DNA of 64,000 nt from Tridacna crocea. Taxonomy: Eukaryota; Mollusca; Bivalvia; Cardiida; Cardiidae. The position numbers and the translations under genes are program-made. The notes beneath the pieces are model-generated. The model made no database searches and was not told where the DNA came from. It worked only from the letters and a program-made list of their open reading frames with translations. Shown piece after piece: positions 27,401 through 39,400 of this stretch; positions within the stretch are counted from its first letter, which is position 1; the number at the start of each line of letters is the position of its first letter. The stretch is taken from contig OX031063.1 in assembly GCA_943736015.1 (NCBI GenBank), positions 2,275,001-2,339,000 of the forward strand, read 5' to 3'.

Positions 27401-30400
27401 TTTTCTGTGATCAATACGGGCCGTCCATATCTAGAGGTATTCGATATCACAAGGGACAGTATACAGGGGGGAAAGCCTGCAGGAATTGTGTAGGTCTGCT
27501 TCATCACAACAAAGTCTTTTCTATCCATGAGGGGAAGATAGTCATTCTGCAGGAAAAAAAAGTTTTGAATAATATTCAATAGAAAACAGGACCTTAATAG
27601 ATGACAAAGATCAACATCAGATTGCACAGAATGGAACAAAATGTTAAAATATTAGAGAACATGATAGAAAATTAAACAAATAGAAAAATAACTTGTTTCA
27701 GAATTATTAAATTGATACATATCTATGATTGTATTAGTTTTATTTTTCTTTTTATCACTTCTTTTTGTTTTATAGATATTGTCAAATGTGTATTTGTAGC
27801 CAGCTGAACAGTGACCAACTTGTGATCAACTTTCTTATTAATTTAGTCCATTACCCTTACGGTAATTTATGTAAAATTATGTGTCTTACACAACAAGGTG
27901 TCTTAAGGGTCTTATTTTCTGTTTGTTCGGTGGGTGGTGACTTAATTCTTTACCTCACAATCCCAACTTTAAAAGACCCTAGGAAAAAAAGCTGTCGTAA
28001 AACACTGTGAAAAAGGAGAAAATGCTGGTAACCACCATTTTATCTTTTTCCCACGTTTTCAACCTTTCCAACAAAAAATTTCAATTGTTGAGTCACATGT
28101 ATTTTGTGGCCTGCAAAGGCTTCTATTTGGACATTTCTGAAATTTTGTTGTTTTGTCAAAACAGGAACTGTATAGTTATCAAACTCTAAGAACAAGAACC
28201 CGCGTCTATGCTAGAAAATCTCACACCAACCAAAGCAAGAGACCCTGGCATGGGCCCTACAGCCCTCACATGATAAAAATGAAGAGATCCTGCTTTAACT
28301 CATTACCAAACGAAAGAATTTTAGGTTTATCCAAATCGAAAGCATTTGCAGACGAAAAAATGAAAGTGACTGAAAATTTGAAATTTGTTGTGTGAAGGGT
28401 AGAAAACATTGTGGGAAAAGGAGAAAATGCTGGTTACCAGCATTTTCTCCTTTTCCCACAATGTTTTCTAAAGGTTCCTTTTTCAAGGTCGTCAAATGTA
28501 GGGATTGTGTGGTAATGGGTTAAATGATGTACAAGAAATGAGTATAAGAGATTTCCTAAATCTCGTTGACCCAACAGGATTCAAATTCCAATTTGTCCGA
28601 GATATTGTTGAAACAACCATTCTCATCAAGTTTTGTGTATAAACCTTTGCTAAACAAACTCGTATCATAACAATCCTGATGATGTTTTGTCAGAACTTTG
28701 TACGAAAAGATGAAAATGCTAGTAACTAGCATTATATCCCTTTTCAACAGTGTTTTCTAACCCAACATAAGACAAATAACTTCATATCAATTCCTCTTTT
28801 CTTTTACAATTCCCATTGTCTGAGCCACATTTACTATGTCCTTTGGAAATGTTTCCAATTTGAATCTGTCTACAACTTTGCTGTGTGGTGAAGAGTTAAG
28901 TGGTAAATGGCAAAATTTTAGTCTGGTCCCAACTAAAAGCACTTGCAGAGTGGTAAATGGCAAAATTTTAGTCTGGTCCAAACTGAAAGCAGTTGCAGAC
29001 CACAAAATAAACTTAACTCAAAAATTTAAATTTCTTTCCGGCAGGGTAGAAAACATTGTAGGAAAAGGAAAAAATGCTGGTAACTAGCATTTTCTCCTTT
29101 TCCCACAATGTTTTCAAAAGGCTTCCATCTCAGGGCCGTAAAAACCAATGATTGCTTGATAAAGAGTAAACTTGTTGCTTTCAAACTCTTCCCACTCACC
29201 TGTGTCTATCATTATTGTTGTATGATGTGCAGAATGCCAATTGGCTCGATGAAATACCTTTCATACCATTAAATGATAAAAGTTTGACAAAGCAAGAGGA
29301 AAAAACATTATAAAATTCAGCAAATAAGGTTTGTAAATGGTTCACAATTTGATTTAAAGTAACAATGAAGGCCAAATGAAAACAAAGCGGGTTTTTAATG
29401 CAGTTGAATTTATACAATACCATTTTAACATATAAAAATTATTGTGTAGCTGACAATCTGTCATTGTACGATCTGTCTAAGTGTTAGTCACTGATAGACA
29501 AATTAATTTCAAAACTAGGTAGCTGTGTCTTTTGTTTACTTTGTGCCTGATTTTATTTTTTTTTCTGCCAGCCACTAACATATGGCCTGACCACAAGGTA
29601 ACAATCGTCATTTCCACAATATTTACTATACCTTTAAATGGTATGATTTAAATGTTTTAATTTTAAATGTGTTGTGACACCAGCTTTGATGCTTTTGCCT
29701 TTACTGGGCCTTTAAAGAAAGTAAATCTATTTTGTTTTGTAAAGTCTCATGATGAATATACCAATCAAGGTTCATATTTATTCTTGTGCGGGTGTCCTTC
29801 ACAAAACACACAAACATACACAACAAGATAAATTCACTGCCCACAGGTTGTTTCTAACATCTATAGGGGTAGGTGCCGAGGGTGTAAACATAAGGACTTT
29901 CTAATTTTACGAAAACTAAAAACGAGCCCTGCTCTGGCAAAAGGAGGTTTCATGCATCTCTACGATTCACGGTACCATGCAAGACATCAGATTATTGCGG
30001 ATCTACAAAATCTATTTCAACATCTGACTGAATCATGAAGGATAAAATTGACCAGTAGCAAAAATTTTTGATCCCAGGTCAGTTTGGGCTGACTGTGCAC
30101 GCTGACCTAAGTCCATACATTTGAAGATGCATTTACTCTTTACCAAACAACAAAATTTTGGACAAGTCCAAACTAAAAACATTTGTAGATGACAAAAAGA
30201 TGTGAAACTATGATTGAAATTTGATTTAGAGAGGGTAGAAAACATTGTGGGAAAAGGAGAAAATGCTGGTTACCAGCATTTTCTCCTTTTCCCACAATGT
30301 TTTCAAAGGCTTTTTTTCTTAGGGTTGTTAAAAGTCAGGATTGTGAGGTAAAGAGTTAACTCTTTACCACAACACAAAATTTTAGCCAGGCCCAAGTTGT

Positions 30401-33400
30401 GAACATTTGCAGATGACAAATTAAATGTTACTTAAAATGTAAAATTTGTCTTTGAATGTAAAGAGTGAATGTTGAATGTTGCGGGAAAAGAAGAAAATGC
30501 TGGTATTATGATGCATATTTTTTCTTGTGCATTCTTGCATAATCAAATAAGGGCAAAGGACTTTCTTACAAACACTTATTGTGATGTAAGAAATTCCTTT
30601 ACCCTTATTTAATTATGCAAGAATGTACAAAAAAAAAATTGCACCATAATACTGGTTACCAGCATTTTCTTCTTTTCCCACAATGTTTTCAAAAGGCCTC
30701 TTTTTGCGGGTTGTTAGAGTCGTGATGGTATGGTAAAGTGTTAACTCATAACCAAACGATAAAATTTTAGCCTTGTCCAAATTGACAGCATTTACAGATG
30801 ACAATTCCGATGTGGCTAAAATGGGGAAGTCTTTCTTTGATAGGGTAGAAAACATAGTGGAAAAAGAATAAAATGCTGGTTACACTTCTCCCTCTTATTT
30901 ACTGATAATATGCAAAAAGTTGCACTACCAAGTTAAGTGATGAAATTTTCAAAGCTTGGTGAGAATATAAAAATCTGAGAAGGCCTCTTTAACTTCATCT
31001 ATACTGTGGATAAAGTGCCAAAAGTTGACCTACAGATGCTATGGGTAAAACATATGCAAAACATCTAGTATAAATACAATATCTTGTAGGGGTACATACC
31101 CAATGACTTTCAGCAGGCTGAAATATGATGACTCAATATTACTATCGATGAAATAGAGGATATTTGTTTTTTTTGGTGAAAGATCGGTAATATTTTCACG
31201 AGTGGTACAGCCATGAGTGAAAATATTACCTATGGTATTCACGAGATGAAATAAATTTCGATCTTTCACCGAAAAAAAACAAATATTCTATTTATTTCAT
31301 GCTTTTTATCCTTTCTGGGAGGAGCTTTATCAAAAGTCAGTACAGTTCTTTTCCCTTATTCCCCGTGGCGTACCCCTCCCGCATAGCAACGTTACGTCAA
31401 GCGCGAGAAATGTAAGGTATGTGACGTCATATTTCCCATCTGGTTGTTAGGCACGCGCAATTTACCTAGGCAACAAGAGCTTGAAAATCGGTAGTTTCAC
31501 TGGTGGTACCAGTGTAAGATCAAAAAATATTTTTGCTGCTATTTCTCGATATCCTATCGGAAAGCATGAAATAAGAGTTGGTATTTTTCTCCATGTCAGA
31601 AATGGATAAGTGGAAACTTTCCTTTTTCAACCCACTGGCTGTAAAAGCCTGATTGATTGATTGTGCATCATTTTCAACATTATTTCAGTTATATCGATGT
31701 GGCCAGTGCACCTATCCATGCATTCCTTGAATTTCTTTTACCAGTACTTCGCACAATTTTCTTTTCAAGCCTTTTGCTGCTTTCCCACATGATCATTGTC
31801 AAAACAATGGTCAACTGTGGGAGAGGAATGAATCCTGTCGCAATGACTATCATCAATCCTCGGAAAAAAATTGGTCGAGCAAGAGGTCGTAGCCAGGCAT
31901 CAAACTCTGGACCCTGTATTCTAAAGTCCTGCATGCTACTGACTGAGCTACCGAGGCTCGGCTGTAAAAGCCTGACTCAAGGACCTTTTGAAGCAGATAT
32001 TCTTCCCAAATACTTCTTTATCTCATTACCAAACGACAAAATTTCTGGCAGGTCCAAATCGAAAGCATTTGCAGACAACAAAATAAAAGTGAGTGAAAAT
32101 TTGAAATTTGTTTTGTGAAGGATAGAAAACATTGTGAAACAAGGAGAAAATGCTGGTTACCAGCATTTTCTCCTTTTCCCACAATGTTTTCTAAAGGCTT
32201 CTTTCTCAGGGGCGTCAAAAGTAGGGATTGTGTGGTAATGGGTTAATTGGGTTTTTACGATAGGCTTGAAAGTATCATTTGACTTCTTATAGTAGGTTAA
32301 AGGCTAAAGAAAATTCTTACATTATGGATAATCCCAGAGAATCAAACTAAATTCCTGTGACTATGAAATTGTTAAGAAATACGTAGGAAATGCGCTACTT
32401 TTTTTTTTCCAAATATGGAACTAAATCTTAACCCTTTCCCAAACAAGGCCTGGTTTTTACGCAGTAAAAGTCTTTTGAAAACACTGTGGGAAAAGGAGAA
32501 ATTGCTCATAACGAGCAATTTCTCCTTTTCCCACAGTGTTTTCTACCCTTTTTGAGGATTTTATGCCAATTTCTCCAAATCAAAAATTGTCGTCTGCAAA
32601 CTCTTTCGATTTGGAAGGGTCCAAAATTTGTCGTTTGGGAAAGGGTTAATAATCTGTTGCTTTTTCCTTCTAATCATCACTTTTCACCTTGTGAGAAATT
32701 AGAGCTATAGATAAGAGTGAGTGATGGTAAAGTAATAAATCCATTATTTCTCTTTCAAACCCTATGCTGTGGGTAATCATTAGAATTATCTCCCAGAGAG
32801 GTAAACATGGATCAGCGTAAAATTTTGTTGTTTAATAAAGAGTTAATCATTTACAAATGACAAAATTTCACACTGTCAAAATGAAAATATATATAAACAA
32901 AATATAGCCTGATTGATGATTTCTATCTTTAAAATGGTAAAAAACATTGTGGGAAAAGAAGAACATGCTGGAAACCAGCATTTTCTCCTTTTCCCAAAAT
33001 GTTTTCTACCCCTTCCAACAACAAATTTCGAATTTTCAACCACATTATTTTGTCATGGCAAATGCTTTCAATTTGGACCTGTCTAAAATTTTGTCGTCTG
33101 GTCAAGAATTAACTATCATTTTGTGTGCATTTACCCCTTACCAAATGACAGATTTTAGAATTTTCCAGATTAACCCTCCACCAGACAATGCCGACTTTTG
33201 ACGCTCCTGGGAAAGACGCCTTTTGAAAACTTTTCCCACAAAGTTTTCTACCCTATCAAAGCAAAATTGCTCCATTTGAGCCACTCTGAAATTGTCGTCT
33301 GCAAATGCTTTCAATTTTGATAGGTCTAAAATTTTGCTGTGTGGTAATGGGTTAACCCTTTACCCCATAAGACATTTCTATGGTATCTCTAATTGACCCT

Positions 33401-36400
33401 AAATTACAGCAAGGCTGAAGCTGTTTCTTATGTGTATATGGCACCTTTTGATAGCATAGAAAACATTGTGGCAAAAGGTGAAATTGCTCGTCACGAGCAA
33501 TTTCACCTTTTGCCACAATGTTTTCCAAAGGTTCCTACAAGCAATGCGTAGAAATGAGTATCTATGGAGTAAAGGGTTAAGAGTTTAATGATATATTCTC
33601 TAATATAAAAAAAACATAAATAGTACTTACAAATGATACAGGAGAAGTTGACAGGTTCTGATTGATGACATAGACAGTTTGTTCATCTTCCACACCGGAT
33701 CTCAGACATTGCAATGGTATCACTCCAAATGTCTTTACCATTACATGCTTCAGAAAACTCATCTAAAAATATTGTTCAATACGATCCTGCTGATTATTAA
33801 CTACTTCCCTTATCTGTTATCTGTCACAATGTTTTTTAACTGTTTACAACACAGCCTTGTCCAATTGAAGGGATTTGCAGACAACAATTTAATTACTGGT
33901 ACTGACTCAAATTGTGGAATTTTTCTCTGATACGGTAGAAAATATTGTGGGAGAAGGATGAAATGTCAGCATAGTCTCCTTTTTCCCACAATGTTTTCAA
34001 AAAGCTTCTTCCTCAAGGTCATTAAACACCCGGATTGTTTGGTACATGATGAAAGCATGTGATTGGCTGACTTTTCAAAGAAACAGTCAAAGTGCATCTC
34101 TGTAAAACTAGTATTCAACGACAATTTGCTCATTTATATAACAAAGTCAATACAAAATCATCCCTTAACCCTTTTCGACACAATGATGACTTTTGACAAC
34201 TCTTGGTAAGAAGCCCTTTGAAAACATTGTGGGAAAAGAAGAAAATGCTGGTAACCAGCATTTTCTTCTTTTCCCACAATGTTTTCTACTCTATCAATAA
34301 ACAGTTGCACCATTTGAGCCACACTGAAATTGTCTTCTGCAAATGCTTTCAATTTGGACAGGACTGATATTTTGTCATGTGGTAAAGGGTTAAAGTGCAA
34401 AAATACACCTAAAGACTGTTCTGTTTCTTTTTTTTGTCTTCTATTCTTAAAAAGCCACTCAAAAATTTGATGCTTAAACCATGGCTTCTTCACATCTACC
34501 TGGACACCTGTGTAGCATATTGTTTGTCAGTAGTGCTTTGGCGTGTATAACCATTTTCAACATTTCTTGAGTTATTCATATTTCAGTGGCTAGTGCACCA
34601 ATCCAAGCTTTCCTAGCATTTTATTTACCATTACCTCACACAATATTCTTCAAACATCACTGGCTTTTTTTCCCCACACAAACACTCTCCAAACAATGTT
34701 CAGTGCTGAGTGGTTATGGGATAAATCCTGTTGCAATAACTATTATCTATCCTGGAAAGGAAAATGAGCTGGGGCACTAAACCTGCCACCCAGATCCTCC
34801 CCCCCCACCAGTCTCAAGCCCTATACATTACACAATGAGCTCATATTTAGCATAATTCCCCATACCTGTTCCTCACTAAATGTATCACCAAACACCTTAG
34901 TCTTCAATCTATTACTGGTCCAAACATGGCTGTTTTGTCCAATACAAGTCACCATGGACTTTGTATCAATCATCTCTGTCGGGACAAGCTGTAACAGCTG
35001 ATCCTCGACCTTGAACATGAAGTCAATGTCACAGGCTACTGTGTCCTGTCCCATGTCAAATAGCAGGACTTTGCCCTGTGGAAGAAGAAAATATGGAGAA
35101 TGTTTACACTTTTTTAAATCATGGCATTTTTCTATCCATCGTAACCCTTTACCACACAATGCCAAATTATAATGACCCTGGAGAAAGAAGGAGAAAATGC
35201 TTGTAACCTGTGTCTCAAGCACTCATCTGTAGTGATAACATATACATCAAAAATCAACATCTTTACACCAAAACAATGACATCAAAACCAACAGGGCCTT
35301 GACAACACCAAAATGCTTTCAACCAAAACAGTCAAACTAAAAAATATTCAAATCTTCTCACCTCCGAATGCATCACCTTTAACAAAGGTAAAAGATGTTG
35401 GCCAGGTACAGCTGACAGTATAGAGCACAATTTCGATACACAAATCATCTTGTGTTCTCTAACTGCCGTCAATATATCTTCTATATGTTTTACTGCCTCA
35501 GCAGACTTTCTGTATTTCAACAGTTGGTAGGTCTTGTACTTGTCCTGGATGCTGGAGATCTTGTTTAGCAAAGCTTCTTTCAGTTTCTGTAAATTGTTTG
35601 TGGTATAGATATAAATTTGATAAATTTGACAGTCTATTAAAATAAATTAACTTAGCATAATGCCAGCGTATGGAAGAGTTTCAGCATTCACAATGTGTAA
35701 AAAGTGTCTTTACATGTTGACCCTTTACCACACAATCCGGACTTTTAAAGATTTGAGAAGCCTTCTGAAAACATTGTGGGAAAAGGAGAAAATGCTGGTA
35801 ACCAGCATTTTCTCCCTTTCCCACAGTGTTTTCTACCCTTCACAAAACAAATTTCAAATTATTACTCACTTTTATTTTGTCTTCTGCAAATGCTTTCGAT
35901 TTGGACAACCCTAAAATTATGTTGTTTGGTAATGAGTTAAAAAGTGTTTTTGCATGCAAAAATAACCCTTCCACAGTGGTTTCTTCCTGGAACAAAATGG
36001 CACATAACCCCTCAATGTACAAATTCATCATTTTTTATTTTGTGTGTATCACTGTGCATATTCAAACTGCTGTTTGTCAGAAGCACTCACCTCATTTCCA
36101 TCAAGTGTGATACCGTGAAAGGATATCCTTGAACTGTTCTTCTGTAATGACTTCATATTGTCTTCAACTGCACACAGCTGGCCATAAGTATACTGTTCTT
36201 GAAAGTCAAGTGCACCCAAGTTCCTATTTGCAAGGAAAATAGACAGACTTGGTTAATTAAAGCTTTTGCCTGGTTAGTTTGGCTGTTTTCGAAGGAAAAG
36301 TTGAGGTTTTGTAATAGCCGTACCATTGACTGCATGGTTTTATTACAACTGAAGATATTTCCTTTAACTCTTTACCACACAATCCCAACTTTTGACAACC

Positions 36401-39400
36401 CTGAGAAAGAAGTCTTTAGAAAACACTGTGAGAAATGGAGAAAATGCTGGTAACCAGCATTTTCTCCTTTTCCCTCAATTTTTTCTACCCTTCACAAAAC
36501 AAATTTCAAATTTTCAGTCACTTTTATTCTGTCATCGGCAAATGCTTTCTATTTGGACCAGTCTAAAATATTGGCGTTTGGTAATGAGTTAAAGCATTTG
36601 CCTGGTTAGTTTGGCTGTTTTCGAAGGAAAAGTTGAGGTTTTAAAATAGCCAAATCATCGACTGTGTAGTTGTATTGCAACTGAAGATATTTACTTCAAC
36701 TTTAACTACTTGTTACTTACTATAGGAGAACCCAAACAACAGAGCAAGGTTTTTGATATTTTTGACACTTTTTGATGCTCCTTTTTTACTTTAAATTTTA
36801 ACTGAAAAGCAAGTTACTGCAGTCGAGCATTGGTAACAATATACAGCATTCTTAACTTATTTGTTCTGATTTAGATTTTCCTGTCCCTAAATGTATTCCA
36901 ATCACGTAGAAAATAAATATAAACATCTTTACAGACATTATTCTCATCTTGATCTCCACGGTCCCCAAAAGTAATGTACGCATCTGAATAACCATTATCC
37001 CACAACTAAGTATCATCTTACCCCTTTACTCCATAAGGAATTTCTATTGTATGTATAATTGACCCTACATAACAGCAAGGATGAAGCTGTTTCTTATGTG
37101 TATATGACACCTTTTGATTGTGTGGAAAACATTGTGCCAAAAGGTGAAATTGCTCATCACGAGCAATTTCACCTTTTGCCAAAATGTTTTCCAAAGGCTC
37201 CTACAAGCAATGCTTAGAAATGAGTATCTATGAAGTAAGGGGTTAACTCATTACCTAACAACAAAATTTTAGGTTTGTCCAAATCAAAAGTATTTGCAGA
37301 TGACAAAATACAATGTTTTCAGAAGGCTTCTTTCTCAGGGTTGTCAAAAGTCGGGATTGTGTTGTTAAGTGTTAAACACACATCATTTTGATCTTGACCT
37401 GTATTGTCCACCAAAAGGAACATAAATTGTTCTGTTTTGTATCCTTTGATTTCACCCATTGCCATGCTTTCTGTGAAATTTCTTGCCATAACCGGGTAAC
37501 TATCATTGCACAAAGTATAAATATATTTAACTATCTACAACACAGAACTCTGAACTCAACCACATTAAGGCATTCAGCAGACAGCAACTTATGTGAAGCT
37601 CAAGGGATGACTTCCATCTGAAAGGGTAAAAAATATTGTAGGGAAAAGGTGTTTTCTCCTTTTCTTACAATGTTTTCAAAAGCATTCTTCTTCAGTATCA
37701 TTAAAACTTGGGGCTGTTTGGTGATGTTTAACTCTTTACCAAACAACAAAATTTCGGACTAGTCCAAATTGAAAGAAGTTCCAGACAACAAAATTATTCG
37801 ACTCAAAAATTGAAATTTGTTGTAGGAAGGGTAGAACACATTGTGGGAAAAGGAGAAAATGCCACTTACCAACATTTTCTCCTTTTCCCACAATGTTTTC
37901 AAAAGCCTTCTTTCTCAGGGTCTTTAAAAGTCGGCATTGTGTGATAAAGAGTTAAAACACACTCAAAACTTTACTTGATCTATACTTTACGCAAAAGCAC
38001 TGTAAGTTGTTCTTGACACTTCAAGGCTTAACTCACTTTTCCATTTTACTTATACACGCCGTAACATTGTTCAATTCTGGCCAGTCACCAAGGTGAATCT
38101 GCTGCTGTAATATTTGTAGTTTTCCTGAGGGGTCCGACCCCTCCTTTCCGACACCAACAACCAGGAACTCTGTCCCTGTATATGTTTCTGTTTTTGTTTC
38201 CTCTGACTTAGCCATGTCTATCTTTGTCTTTTCCTGTTAAAGTACAAAACATGGTTTATTCCTTTACCTAAAAATCCCATGTTTTAACCCTTTACCACAT
38301 GGAAAAATTTTAGACCATCCAAACTGAAAGCATTTTGCAGACAGAAATTTCATAGTGGCTAAAATGACGCAATTTTTCTTTGATAGGGTAGAAAACTTTG
38401 TTTGAATAGAAGAAAATACTGGTTACCAGCATTTTCTCTTTTTCCCATGTTTTCAAATGGCCTCTTCCTTAGGGTCATTGAAAGTCGTCATTGTGTGATA
38501 AAAAGGTTAACAACCCTGGTAAAGACCACTTTGGACAGCATCATGGAAACATGGCTCATCCCGCAAAATTTGTATACAGAAAGTATCAAAAAGCTGGTTA
38601 CCAGCATTTTGGTTGAGAAAGCTGGTTACCTGCATTTTCTTCCTCTCCCAAAATCTTCTCCCTCAAGGCCATTAAATGTTGTCAAGCCACATAAATGAGG
38701 CCATATTTTACATATTTGTCCACAAATACCTTCATTATGGGCAAGTCTAATAGCACTACGTCTTGTTTACTGATAAAGAAATAAAGATAGAACCTGCCGC
38801 CATTTTGACAAACATTTGGCTAATGAGCAGTTTCTTCAAATCTAATGGGATTAATTTCCAGCTCCACCAATTTTGCTACATTTTTGTGACCCATCACACA
38901 AAAAGGGACACTGCTAAATTGCGCAGGCTGACCAGGGTTGACACTTTTCCCTTTAATGACATTTTCTGTACGAAAAGTGGTCATTGTACATTGTTGTACA
39001 ATCATTTTTTAAATATCAACTTAAATTGACCTGCACTATCATTGATCTGTTTTCATCTAAGTGATGTACAGAACTCCTGAGAGGTCAAATTTATTCTTTT
39101 CTAACCCCTTATTATCATTTCCACAATAGTTTTGTTGGAGTGCAGCAAACGGTTTTGGAAGAAAATAGTGCAAAGTACTGGTAAAAGAAACTCCAAGAAA
39201 GCATGGACAGGTAAACTGGCCATTGTAATATAGCTGAACAATTGTTGAAAGCACTTTAACATCATTCAAACTACTGTCCCATGAATCTGAGAAGACATAC
39301 CTTAACTCTTTACCACACAATCCCAACTTTTAATAACCTGGACAAAGAAGCCTATAGAAAATATTATGGAAAAAGGAGAAAATGCTGGTAACCAGCATTT

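Noticed and set aside
27187-27582. Plus-strand 131-codon frame
   Set aside because: It is the antisense shadow of exon 20 plus neighbouring repeat.
28556-28747. Minus-strand frame ending in a DENGCFNN-like peptide
   Set aside because: No flanking splice pair joins it in phase between exons 19 and 20, and half of it is MITE.
29196-29423. Minus-strand 75-codon frame
   Set aside because: Hydrophobic AT-rich translation without splice sites or a recognisable pattern.
33762-33762. Met at the start of exon 19 as a translation start
   Set aside because: A good acceptor lies directly before it and the phase joins exon 18 exactly, so it is an internal residue.
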